Shown piece after piece: positions 37,364-47,700 of a DNA stretch of 64,000 nucleotides; the stretch's first letter is position 1, and the number at the start of each line of letters is the position of its first letter. The stretch is from Tomocerus qinae (Eukaryota; Arthropoda; Collembola; Entomobryomorpha; Tomoceridae): positions 38,667,909-38,731,908 of the forward strand of contig CM034547.1 of the NCBI GenBank assembly GCA_020055645.1, given 5' to 3'. The notes under the pieces were generated by a model. It did no database searches. It saw nothing but the letters and a program-made list of their open reading frames with translations, and had not been told where the DNA came from. The translations under genes were made by a program, and so were the position numbers.

Positions 37364-37950
37364 TTTAAAAAGACAAGTGACACTACAGACAAACTAAATG
37401 AGAACTATGCATCAGTGGGTGTTAAGTAAACTAAGATCGTAGATTGTATCGTAGACTAAAAATCAAAACAAAAATCCTAAAAATACATCGTGAAATGAAA
37501 ATCTTGTAACAAACTTATTCACAGCCCTGATGATTTGATTTTGTTTAAGTAAATGTCTTCTAGTAGGTAATGCAGTAAACCGCCCTTTTTCTTTCCTAAT
37601 TATATATTGATTTTCATTGCAGTACAAAGTACAAATGGATCCTTCTTTCCCCAGACTCAGATTTTCATTGACAGTCGTTCAGCCATATAGCATACACTGC
37701 AATAACACCATTCGGCACAACAATATTTTATCACAAAATTCACATCCACAGATTTGTCATTGTGCTTCTAATCAGAGTCCTATCTCGTGGTTTAATATTA
37801 TGAAGTTGTTTATAGCCAAAGTTGGCGATGGGCATATGAAGCAAAGCCTAATCACTTTACTTTATAATTATAAAAGGCATTATTTTTCTAATATTTAGTG
37901 TAGGCTTGGCTTAACGTCGATCTTCTCATCAGTTCATCTTATTTGATCGC

Positions 37951-37967
37951 CGGAAGTACTACTTCCG
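37951..37967. promoter_or_regulatory. Inverted pair of ETS-type motifs
   Basis: CGGAAGT and ACTTCCG are separated by ACT, giving CGGAAGTACTACTTCCG. Each half is a consensus ETS-family core (CGGAAGT). It lies about 590 bp upstream of the CRTC start codon and could mark an internal promoter. Confidence 0.35.
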
Positions 37968-40200
37968 CCCCGTAATCAGCTATTTTCGCCTTGCCCTTTT
38001 ACAATCCAATGGTACAGTTGACAGCAGTTAACAATGTCCATATTTATAGCGGGATAATCTGGTCAGCTGAAGACGTGGTGCGTGTTTTTACTAGAAGCCG
38101 AATAATGATTCGGAATAATTCTGATCGCTTTTCTATTCTGCAGTTGATCGAGCCTATCAACTTCCAACCTTCCTACGGTAAAAATGCAAAATCAAAAACG
38201 TAAATCGTTAAGTTTGTTTCAATATATATGACCGTACTTGGTGCACTGAACATTGAACGTATTATTACACTTAATTATAATTATTGATAATAACAACAGT
38301 AAAATAAAATAAATGTTGAATATCAATCATTATATGTATGTTAATTAGTACATTTTTGTACATTCTCATTATCATCATCAAAAATTATAATTCATCCAAC
38401 TATAAATGATGAATGATAAGACAATTAGTTTAAGCTAGATAGTAATCTAATATTTCTACTCGATAGATGGTAGAAAGGAAATGGAAAAAACTGACTATTT
38501 ATCATTTTGTTCAGGTGTCACTTATCCGACTCAGACAGAAACAGAACTATATTATCATAAAACGATCGTATATTCTATGACGATAAAGCGTCAATCAATG
38601 GTCTAACATTCCATCATCAATGTAATTATTGATTATTGTTATAATATTTATCTTGATTTAATTAAATTGCAATGTGGCACTGTCATTTCGTCACTACTTA
38701 AAATGACATTGACATGGCTATCAGCTATGTACACATTTACAAACATATAATATTATAAATAGCTCTTTGAATTTTAACGACTATGATTTAAAGTTCTGAC
38801 AAATTTCTTTCTACTATATACACTACTGAATTTATCACAGAAAATAAAATTGCCCTCATACATATCATATAAAATGTCAACAAATATAACTACTGTTATT
38901 ACATTACGTATATTATTTGGTGGCTTTGATTCTTTTGAATATAAGTCGAATCCCTTTGGCTTGACACTGGAAAACAATTCGAATCGAACTGCTGGAGTGC
39001 GGCAGGAAATAATGCACATAAGCCCAAAGCCTGAGCTTATTTAACACGTTAAAATCTAACGAGATGATCTAAGAATTTTTTCGAATATTATTTCAGGCTG
39101 TATTAGACGTCATGGTACAATAAGACGTCCGGGTCTTTTGGCCAGGAATATAATATTGTTGAATAGGCTCTTATTAATAGTATTCCTTCCTTCCAATCCA
39201 ATCCAACTTATGTCTATCTGATCTGATATGTGTACTCGAATTTGCCAGGTCAATATGTCCGCCTGAGCAGAGTACCAAACTCTGCGTATTTGTTATGTTA
39301 TAAAGTTATAATACTACTCAAACTTCTCTCAGTTTATATACTACGTATGAGATGAGAGAGAAGTAGTTTTAGCATGTTTTAGCTAGCTGGAAGGATGAAG
39401 GAATAAGTAGCAGCGCATCGAATGTTGGGGTTTTCACATAGGCGAAGACGAGAAGCAATTTAGACAACGAAATAAAGAATTAATATGCATTATGCATATA
39501 ATGTAAACGTAAACACGTTAAGTGATACATGCTAATTGAATTCTAATTTTTGGTACCCTGAAATAATAGTAATGAGTAGGTAATAACAATAAAAATAAAT
39601 AAATATTAATTACATCATTAATATAATTATAATTAATGTAATAAGCCTTTTGACCTAGAATATTTTAATCTAAAAGCCAAAGAATCGACAAAACATGTAT
39701 ATCGTGTGAAGGTGTATCCATACTCGAATCCGACATGAATGACCGACTGCATAAGGAGTTTGATCGCCGCTGTAATGAAGATGAAGACCTCAATAATTGT
39801 CTGCTTTTTACATGACATAGATATACTCATACACTCCAGCTATTTATCTTGGGGAATCGATTTCATATTCCCCAAAATTTGTGGTGTATCTTTTCAGTAC
39901 TGTACCTTATTCAGGACATAATATTATCAGCTTTTAGACTATCTGTTTGTAAATTACAAGAATTTTTCGCGCGAAGCCATAATAAATTTCGTTTTTAAAA
40001 CAAAATTAATATTAGGTGTATATTTCGGTTAAATTCTAAAGGCTGGCATGTATTTTTAAAGAGGAATGTCATTAGTTAAGGGATTAAAAAGATAAAATTA
40101 ATTAAGAATCTTCTTTATAATCTCATCGGTACTGCAGTGACTTTAGTCTTGTTCAACAGACGACGTTAAATTGGTTATAAGTTGGAGGTGGGATAGAGAG

Positions 40201-40435
40201 GGAGTAGGTATATAAAAGATTAATGAAATGGAGTAGGCACATAAAGGGTTAATGAGAAGGGGTAGGTATATAAAAGGTTAATGAAATGGAGTAGGCACAT
40301 AAAGGGTTAATGAGAAGGAGTAGGTATATAAAAGGTTAATGAAATGGAGTAGGCACATAAAGGGTTAATGAGAAGGAGTAGGTATATAAAAGGTTAATGA
40401 AATGGAGTTGGTATATATAGGGTTAATGAAAGAGA
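40201..40435 (+). repeat. 58-bp minisatellite, four units
   Basis: Units begin at 40201, 40259, 40317 and 40375 with a constant 58-bp period. Each unit has two related halves, GGAGTAGGTATATAAAAGG-type and GAGTAGGCACATAAAGGG-type, both followed by TTAATGA. The copies are nearly identical, with the last one diverging. Confidence 0.9.
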
Positions 40436-40866
40436 GGTGGGAAAACTTTGCGGGCAATTTCTTGGCCTACAAGACAAATTTTGAAAATTTGTATTCGCCT
40501 ACTTTAAGAAACCCGTAGCTCGCCCAGCTCCCGAAGTCAATTCTCCTCAACTAAACTCCTCACAAGTCACAACACCAAAAGAACCAACAAAACATTCAAC
40601 ATTTGGCTGGCTGCCGCCTGTCTATAGTCTCTAGTCTCTATGCATTGCTAGGCAAAAAGACCCAAGCCAGCCAAGAGAAGAGGAGAGCTGAAGCTGAGAT
40701 GAGCTGATCCATAACTAGCAACAGCAGCATATAAACACAACGCAGCTTTATTACAGCTTTGCCTATATAGATGCACTTGCAAAAATTGTAATCGTAATAC
40801 ACCAAGAAGATAGTCAACACACATATCACGATCACACCACAAAATTACAATAAATACAATACTCAC

Positions 40867-40956
40867 CTACATTGACGCGCAGTGTTAAGTGGTACATTAC
40901 GAAACGAAGCACGGGACACGACTACACGACATACAAACTACTGTACAACAGACTGA
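40867..40956 (-). promoter_or_regulatory. Candidate first (untranslated) CRTC exon with initiator
   Basis: A minus-strand arthropod initiator TCAGTC at 40956-40951 is followed about 85 nt later by the donor GTAG|GTGAGT (exon end 40867). It fits a short untranslated exon of CRTC, but no transcript evidence is available. Confidence 0.35.
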
Positions 40957-42220
40957 CCAAAACTGATTAGTTATGATGATACTATGATACTACCTTGCGT
41001 TATTTTATATAATTACTAACCACCAGTGCTGTCATTGAATTTCGAAAGATTTACGCCTCAACATTTTGGTTGAACTTCAAAATATACTAATACTCAACTC
41101 ACCCAGTTTATTTTTTGTATCGCATAGGCGCCAAAAAGCGCTTGTGCATTATTATGACTTTGACTTTTCCAATACTACCAAAAGTAGAATTTTTTTTTGC
41201 TTTATCGAGACTGCAGTTATAATATTGAGATGATCAATACAGTATTTAGAAAAGTCGATTTCGGAAGGGGTAATGTCACCATAAAGCCAGGCTCTTTTTG
41301 GCGAAAATGAGTCAAAAAAGGCCTAAACATTATATGAAATCGTGCTAAGTGGTTGAAGTAAGATAGAGGTTGCACATTTTAAAAATCGCGCCATGAAATA
41401 CATACCAGAACCCACCAGGACCCGCTTTCGAGGGACCTAACCTAGCTTAATTAAAACATAACATTGATAGGTAATTGTGCAGCCACTGCCTTAATGCTAT
41501 CCGAAAAGTTTTGCTAATTTGAGCAAAAACCGTTTTCTTGGGTTTCGGGGGGATTTGTCCTCAGTCCTCTGTCCCCTTACACGGAGGCATAGTCATATAA
41601 TAATAATAATAAGCCGCCTATGGCCTATAACCAGTGCAGTCCAATGTCTATAGTCCAAGTCTCGATTGTACGTGGTAGATTGATTCAAATTGCGATTAAA
41701 AATTTTCAAAAATTTCAGGAGAGGATGCTCGCCATAATAATTTTAAAAACGTACAATTTTCGCGCGAAAATATTTTAGGATTTTATCCTTTTTTTGGGAA
41801 AAATGTATACTTTTCTTCGATTTTGGTGGAAGAGGTTTGGGCGCTGGCTGCACTCCCCAGTGGCTATTATAATAGTGTTATTTATTGCCTTATTGAAACC
41901 CCATAACGGTTCATCCATATCCATAAGGGTCGCAAGTTTTTAAACTTCACACAATTGCGCTTATTTCCCTGCCATCCATACCTAAAACCATCCCGCCAAG
42001 AAATAAAATATTTAAAAAAAATTATAACCAGTCTTGTGACCTAATAAAAGTCAAAATTGTAAACTGTTAGAGACTTGAGGTTTTCCAGAGTTGTATTTTG
42101 AGACCCCATATTTCCAGATTGGCTCAAAATTGACCGAGTTATCCAGACTTTAGAGAAGTAGGAAAATGCATTAACTAAGCGCCCATCTTAAACATCCTTA
42201 GTTTATACCATCAACAACCA
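40957..42220. other. Intergenic spacer between divergent CRTC and MAIP1-like genes
   Basis: The region is non-coding. It contains a TE-like segment (next entry) and short TCGCGCGAAA palindromes shared with the hAT-like copies at 13.1 kb and near 39.97 kb. No open frame looks like a gene. Confidence 0.5.
41632..41860. mobile_element. Degenerate hAT-like fragment related to the 15.3-kb MITE
   Basis: The segment starts CAGTGCAGTCCA and ends, read on the minus strand, CTGGGGAGTGCAGCCA. The minus-strand interior has AATCGAAGAAAAGTA followed by CCCAAAA, parallel to AATCGAAGAAAAGAA and CCCAAAA in the element at 15289-15408. A clean target duplication is not visible. Confidence 0.35.
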
Positions 42221-42370
42221 ATGGCGAACAACAAAATTGAAAAATTTTTCGTAACAGATAACTCTGAAGGAGAGCAGCAGCAGACCCCAAGAGGCAACTC
42301 AACACGGCCACAATTCATTCAGTCAGTCAGCTACACTTCTTCCACTTGCAAGAGGTTTATTACTGCTTAG
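42221..42370 (+). CDS. Unassigned 49-codon open frame upstream of the MAIP1-like gene
   Basis: ATG at 42221 in a favourable context (ACCAATGG) opens a frame MANNKIEKFF...ending CKRFITA with TAG at 42368. It could be an upstream ORF, the first exon of an alternative transcript, or chance. It overlaps an initiator-like TCAGTC at 42319. I recognise no family. Confidence 0.15.
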   Translation: MANNKIEKFFVTDNSEGEQQQTPRGNSTRPQFIQSVSYTSSTCKRFITA

Positions 42371-42596
42371 TTACTACCCCGTGTCCTAGTGCCCAATTAG
42401 AAAGGTAATATTAGTAGAGTATAGTAGTAGTACCCTACATCCTAGTTAGTCCGGAATTTACATCACGATAGGACTGGGACTGGACTCTGGACTGGGTTGG
42501 CTGGAGCTGGAGATTGGACTCTGGTCTGGACGAATGCAGTGATTGCAGTGTATCAAGTTGAGTGTATGAGCAGCTGATTTCAGTTTCGGCCGAGAT

Positions 42597-43085
42597 ATGG
42601 CACTGATTCCTCTCAGATGTCCGAGAGTTATTGCTCTAAAAATTACATCATCGTCAGTATTCAAAACAGCAAGACTTGTCCCTGCAGGTAAAGGTCCTCT
42701 GGGGGAAACTTTCCGGAAAATTGATAGTCATAAACACATTTGCTCTCTTTTCACGGGTTTTGCAAAAGCTAACAGAAACAAATCGTCGCATTCACCGACA
42801 ATATCCGTAACAAATCTGAAGTTCGGCTTTGAAAACTTAAAAAATTTTAAGAACATCACATATTATGTCACTAAACGTACGATTCATAGCAGTTCGTCTC
42901 AACCGGAAAGTTCCCCGGAAAATAAAGAGAAGGAACGATGGCTCCCTTCAATTATGCCATTTCCTCCGGTAATGTGGCCCAGATTTGTCAACAGCGTTCG
43001 CAATTGGTTCTTTATTCATTTTTTCATAAAACCATATTTTGACCGGGAATTTGATCTTTCGGAATTTGACCGTGGAGCTAGGCAG
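42597..43085 (+). CDS. MAIP1: MAIP1-like exon 1
   Basis: Encodes 163 codons, phase 0 end at ARQ|. It carries the presumed targeting sequence and the FIKPYFDREFDLSEF block. Confidence 0.88.
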
Positions 43086-44618
43086 GTACAGTCAGTCGAT
43101 TTTCAATTTTTAAAACCTAACTATAAATACCTAATACAATATATATACTGTGACAGACAATAATGTAATACTTTGTGAATTGACAATCAATGATTCAATG
43201 ATTTATTTATTTTCTTGTCACTTGTGGTAGATAGGTAAGTTTAAGTAAGGCTTTAAAATATCATTACATGATCGTAATGTGTATGATATGATAATATAAG
43301 GCCTAAAGAGCAAACAGTCAAAAGGTGCTACTCCGAAACCTAAATCAGGATGAGAAATGAGACTTCTGAGCCCTGACTTATATTACATAATCAAAAATTA
43401 TAAATGTAATTTCGCTTCCGGAGACACAGCACAGAAACTATCAGAAAATAAAAATAGAAGAATTATTCGAATTTCTCCAATATAATAATTTATTTCCAAT
43501 CGTTTTTGAATTGCAGGAACTAGCAGTTTTGGTTTCATGTGCATATGCAAAAATTTGTATGCTAAGAAATGACCACTTGTTAAAAAATATTTTTGGCATT
43601 TTGTTCACGATTTATATGACTATGAATATGACTGACATTTGATGAAATAATATAATAATATTTCATCAAAAACCAATTAAAACCATATATAATTTTGTAC
43701 ATTGACCAGTACATGCCTCCATGCCTGATCTCAGTTCCTCCAATTCCAATGCAATGATTATAATCATATAAGAATATATATTAGAACGGGAGGGACGTAA
43801 TAATATTTGTTTTCATCCAGCCTAATCCGAAAATCTTACGAATAGTGTTTCTTTCTGCATCATTTTTCAAATCAAACTATAGAAAGTCATTTTAATTGTT
43901 CGCCTGATTTGTCCTACCTAGGAGGACAATAAGGTATGAGTATTGAGTATCAGGCACGCATCCAGGAATTTATAGTTTATTTTAAATTCTGTCATCTGTA
44001 GTTTCTTAACATTGATTCCCGTTTTAATTTTTTATCTTTAAACTTTAGGCTGTTTCGTTTGTATCGAATAAACTGTCATCTGGCGATTTTGAAGATTTGG
44101 TAGGCGTGGTCGATGCTTCGGCTTTAGAGGAAATCAAGAAAAGCGTTTCCACGTTTTCTTTATTTCAACGAGATCTAATTAAAGTAGCAGTAGAGGATGT
44201 GTTCTTCTCTTTTCCTTACCAAATAGGAATTATAATTCCTGATCAACCGACTGAATCAGGTAAACTATTTTTTCCACAAACTGTTTCAGTTGTAATTTTG
44301 CTTTTTGGAAGAGGCTAATATTTTTTTATTTTGCTAGCTCATTACATTGAAGGGGCAACCAAACCAATACAAGTTCGTCACGTGGAAATAACAGTAGTTA
44401 TGCATGTACTCCGTGGCTACGCTGAAAAACAAAAGGCTGAAGAAACAAAAAGTTTTGTAGAGTTCATTCAAGACGATTCAACAAAGTACAACGTGATGGT
44501 ATGCAATTACAGATTTTTTAGAGACTTTACCGAGGGTGTGAAAAGTCCAGCTTGGATAATTAACATGGTAAATCATTTCTTACCGGCGGATATTCAGCGA
44601 ATCCAAAAGCGGCTTTAG
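42597..44618 (+). CDS. MAIP1: MAIP1-like mitochondrial protein (m-AAA protease-interacting protein 1), three exons
   Basis: Coding exons are 42597-43085, 44049-44259 and 44338-44618, giving 326 aa (human MAIP1 is 291). Junctions are CAG|GTACAG, TCAG|GTAAAC, TTTAG|GCT and GCTAG|CTC, with continuous frame. The first 100 or so residues are basic, Ser-rich and poor in acids, as expected of a mitochondrial presequence. Then come the diagnostic blocks FFIHFFIKPYFDREFDLSEF, AVSFVSNKLSSGDFEDLVG, and near the end YRFFRDFTEGVKSPAWIIN, which correspond to the human FDSEFDEEEF, AFSFVSKLLSQCKFDLLEE and EFTQGVKPDWTI blocks. The family is reported to bind the m-AAA protease and assist EMRE maturation, and it belongs with Tim44/MRPL45-like folds. 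A polyadenylation signal AATAAA lies at 44999. A palindromic MITE starts 65 bp after the stop, inside the presumed 3' UTR. Confidence 0.88.
43086..44048 (+). other. MAIP1-like intron 1
   Basis: A 963-bp AT-rich intron between CAG|GTACAG and CTTTAG|GCT. I see no coding or repeat of note. Confidence 0.7.
44049..44259 (+). CDS. MAIP1: MAIP1-like exon 2
   Basis: A 211-nt exon, starting AVSFVSNKLSS and ending one base into an Ala codon (ES|A). Confidence 0.88.
44338..44618 (+). CDS. MAIP1: MAIP1-like exon 3
   Basis: A 281-nt exon, beginning with the remaining two bases of the Ala codon (HYIEGATKPIQ), with FFRDFTEGVKSPAW near the end and the stop TAG at 44616. Confidence 0.9.
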
Positions 44619-44682
44619 TTGATGCAGTAAGTCTTGTACGTAGCATTATGTTTGTATCGTGACGTAATTTGTATGGTAATAA

Positions 44683-44771
44683 TTAATGTTTTCAATAATG
44701 TACCCCAACACATATCTCCATGTATTTAGCACATGAAGGTATGCATTGGGGTACATTATTGAAAACATTAA
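44683..44771. mobile_element. Palindromic MITE, copy 2, in the MAIP1-like 3' flank
   Basis: TTAATGTTTTCAATAATG opens and its complement closes an 89-bp near-perfect foldback, again bounded by TTAA. It belongs to the same family as 13846-13939. Its right arm corresponds to copy 1's left arm (GCATACCTTCATGTGC on the complement), so the two copies are inserted in opposite orientations. Confidence 0.75.
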
Positions 44772-47700
44772 TATAATCGGGGTTAGAAATATTGCTTTTA
44801 TGAAAAGACCTGTCACGTTGTACTTATCTCCTTTAAGTCCTTTCTAGACATCTCTTTACTAGACTGTACTTCAATTACAAAGTAGAAAACAATTTACAGA
44901 TTTTAGATGAGAGTCGATAAAAATTCATTATCAGACAAATTATATATAGTATTAATGGATTGTGTATTTTATAGATAAATAATTATAATTTCAGTTGTAA
45001 TAAAAAGCCAAATTGATTTGTGTATCTGATACACTATAATGAACATAGTTACCTATGAGCTGCCATAAAAATATTTGATCCTGAAGTCGTTATGCAATAA
45101 ACAAATACAACTTGCAATTAAGAATTTTCGTAAAGAACCGTCTGATATTTATTATTAATAGTAATAATTACTGTGTTTCTAAAACAATAAAGTATGTCAT
45201 TTCATTCTTCATTTCATACAGCAGTTCACACTTCCACTCCTTTCCACACTAAAAACAGATGAGTCAGTAAGTATTATTGATTAGATAATATCTTTGACAA
45301 GCTATTGTATTGTATTTCATATTTTTGTTATGTTATGTTAGGGCATTTTACGTATATAAGTAACGGGAGCTGTTGCTCCGTATTTGATTGATTACTCTTA
45401 AATTCACAATACGTTACATATACATACTAAATTGATATTTGCAATTATATTATAATAAACTGTTTTATCTCGTATTAAGATTCTTTTTCAAAGGTATTAT
45501 AATTACTGACATTTCACTTTTAGTTTACTGGACCTAAAATGTACTACAGTATTGGCAAATAGGTAGACATAAAAAGTAGGTAGGTAAAGTTAAGGCAGTC
45601 CTGTCCTACTACAAATACATTACAGTTTATCTATATCTACTTTACCGAGTGTAGAAATTTACAATATAATGATTATTTCAAGCATTGACGAACTGATTTT
45701 TAAAAAGTCGGTCGCTCAGCTGAATTTACACATTTTATATCATACTTTACCACAAATAGAAATATATAAACTATTTCTAGTAGGTATACCGACACCGACA
45801 TATTACAAACAATCGGGATTACTTCAACCATATAAATATTCTTGAAGGAATAAATTCCGCAATTTAGGAAAAAAGTTAGAAAAGCAATTTTATGGTCTAC
45901 ATGGATTTGAAAGGCTTGTCAATTTCCATGTTATCAAAGGGTAGGTATGTTGAGGGAACTATTTTCAAATTGTGCAACATCTAATAAACTGGTAAATTGC
46001 TACTATCTATTATACCCATTATCGTGTCATTGTTGCGAGAATCATAAATCTTTGCATTTTATTATTAATTATGACATTTTCTATTCATTTTGTAGAATGT
46101 AGTTGGTTTGAATATTGAACTAGAGTAGACATCTGTACATTTATTTTTTATTTTGTATGTAGTATATCTAATTGAGAATGAAAATCTTAGGTTTTGACCA
46201 TATCTATACTGTTTACTGTATACATGAACAATGTGTGTACATTAACTTATAATTAACTCTAATTACTCTATTATCCACTAACTATTCACACTTTATTAAT
46301 TACACCATTGCAACTAATATTCATATCTCAATTTACTACATCATGTAGACTTAACTAGTATTATTCAGTAGTTTGTGTGGTATGCCAATGCATACCACAT
46401 TTTCTTATCGACAATCCACCATAATATAATATAATGTAACATTTACAATTTTTGCTCTTTTTTTACTAAAAGTAAACTTTGTACAATTTCGTGAAAGGGA
46501 CAGCATAAAGTAAGAATTTTATTCAACTAGGTAGGCATACAATCATGTACCCATGTAACTTCCAACGCTACTGTAGTAATTAATTGCACAATTAATCATT
46601 TGATTACATCTATGGGTATAAAAATGACTGACAGACAGTGATAGATGAGAGATAGCATCTGAAAGGCTTTCTGCATACAAACAAATATATTTAATGGAAA
46701 TGGAAAACTTTTCATTTTCCTCTTAAAAATGGGAGCTGCACACTTGAAGAAATATGAAACATCAGTGTAGCATGGGTTCTGGATTAAATTTTATTTACTG
46801 CTATAAAATACCCCTTTCCAGCAACCTTGCTATAAACCTCTTTACTGGCAAAGATGTTAATAAAATTATAAAAACGGAATATTCTTTCTTATAGTTTGTC
46901 CGCAGGTAGATTCGTTGGGCTTACAGGAAATACATGCAGTCAATTCTCATTGCTTTACTGTTTTTTTACGTAGGTTAGTGGCTCCCATTGTCGTTCGTTT
47001 ATGTGTCTGAAACGTATATTTTAATAAGTAGACATGTATTGATAATCCATCACTTCGGGGACTGTTCAATGGAACCTTCACTGACCTTAGCAGCCTAGCC
47101 AAGCGAGCAATATATAGAGTATATATAGACAGAAATAGAAAGAGATGTCAACAAGTCAGCAGTCAACTAATAACCAACTCTTCGTGATTCGTGACTGAGA
47201 CAATACAATAGAAATGCGTACATAATCAATTAACCCACCTACATCCAAGAGTCACGGTATACATCAAATCAAACTACCAGACTGCTACATCTCCCTATAA
47301 CTAGTTTGCTATGTACTATTATGTCATATACAACCTACCCATTATAATTTATCCATCCATGGCATAATATTCTATTCAAACTGTTTATGTCCATGTATAT
47401 AGGCGTGTATGTAAACTGTTCTCACGCTATATATACATTTTGCATTGCCAAGACAGACAGAACGAGATAGCACAGCTGAAATTGGCACTTGACATATGAC
47501 ACAAACAAGCTAAAATTTAACAAGTAGAAATTAAAAGAAAATTAAGTCAAGCGAAATCACTTTCAGTCGTTCAGGAATTCTCTTTCGCTGGCATTCTTTT
47601 GTTTGGAGTCGATTTACTGTGTTTACTAGCAGACTAATTAACATCTTTCTTTCCATAATTCACTATTATATGAAGTGGACTACAGTACAGTACAGTCTAC

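Larger units (their letters stand above)
37364..40866 (-). other. Probable 5' UTR intron of CRTC
   Basis: It runs between the acceptor upstream of the CRTC start codon and a good minus-strand donor at 40866 (GTAG|GTGAGTATT). It contains the minisatellite at 40.2 kb and an inverted pair of ETS-type sites at 37.95 kb. Its open frames (37617-37898, 37991-38203, 38774-39044) match nothing I know. Confidence 0.4.

Noticed and set aside
38774-39044. Overlapping open frames on both strands (81 and 64 codons)
   Set aside because: Neither has a known motif, and the overlap on opposite strands in AT-rich intron suggests chance.
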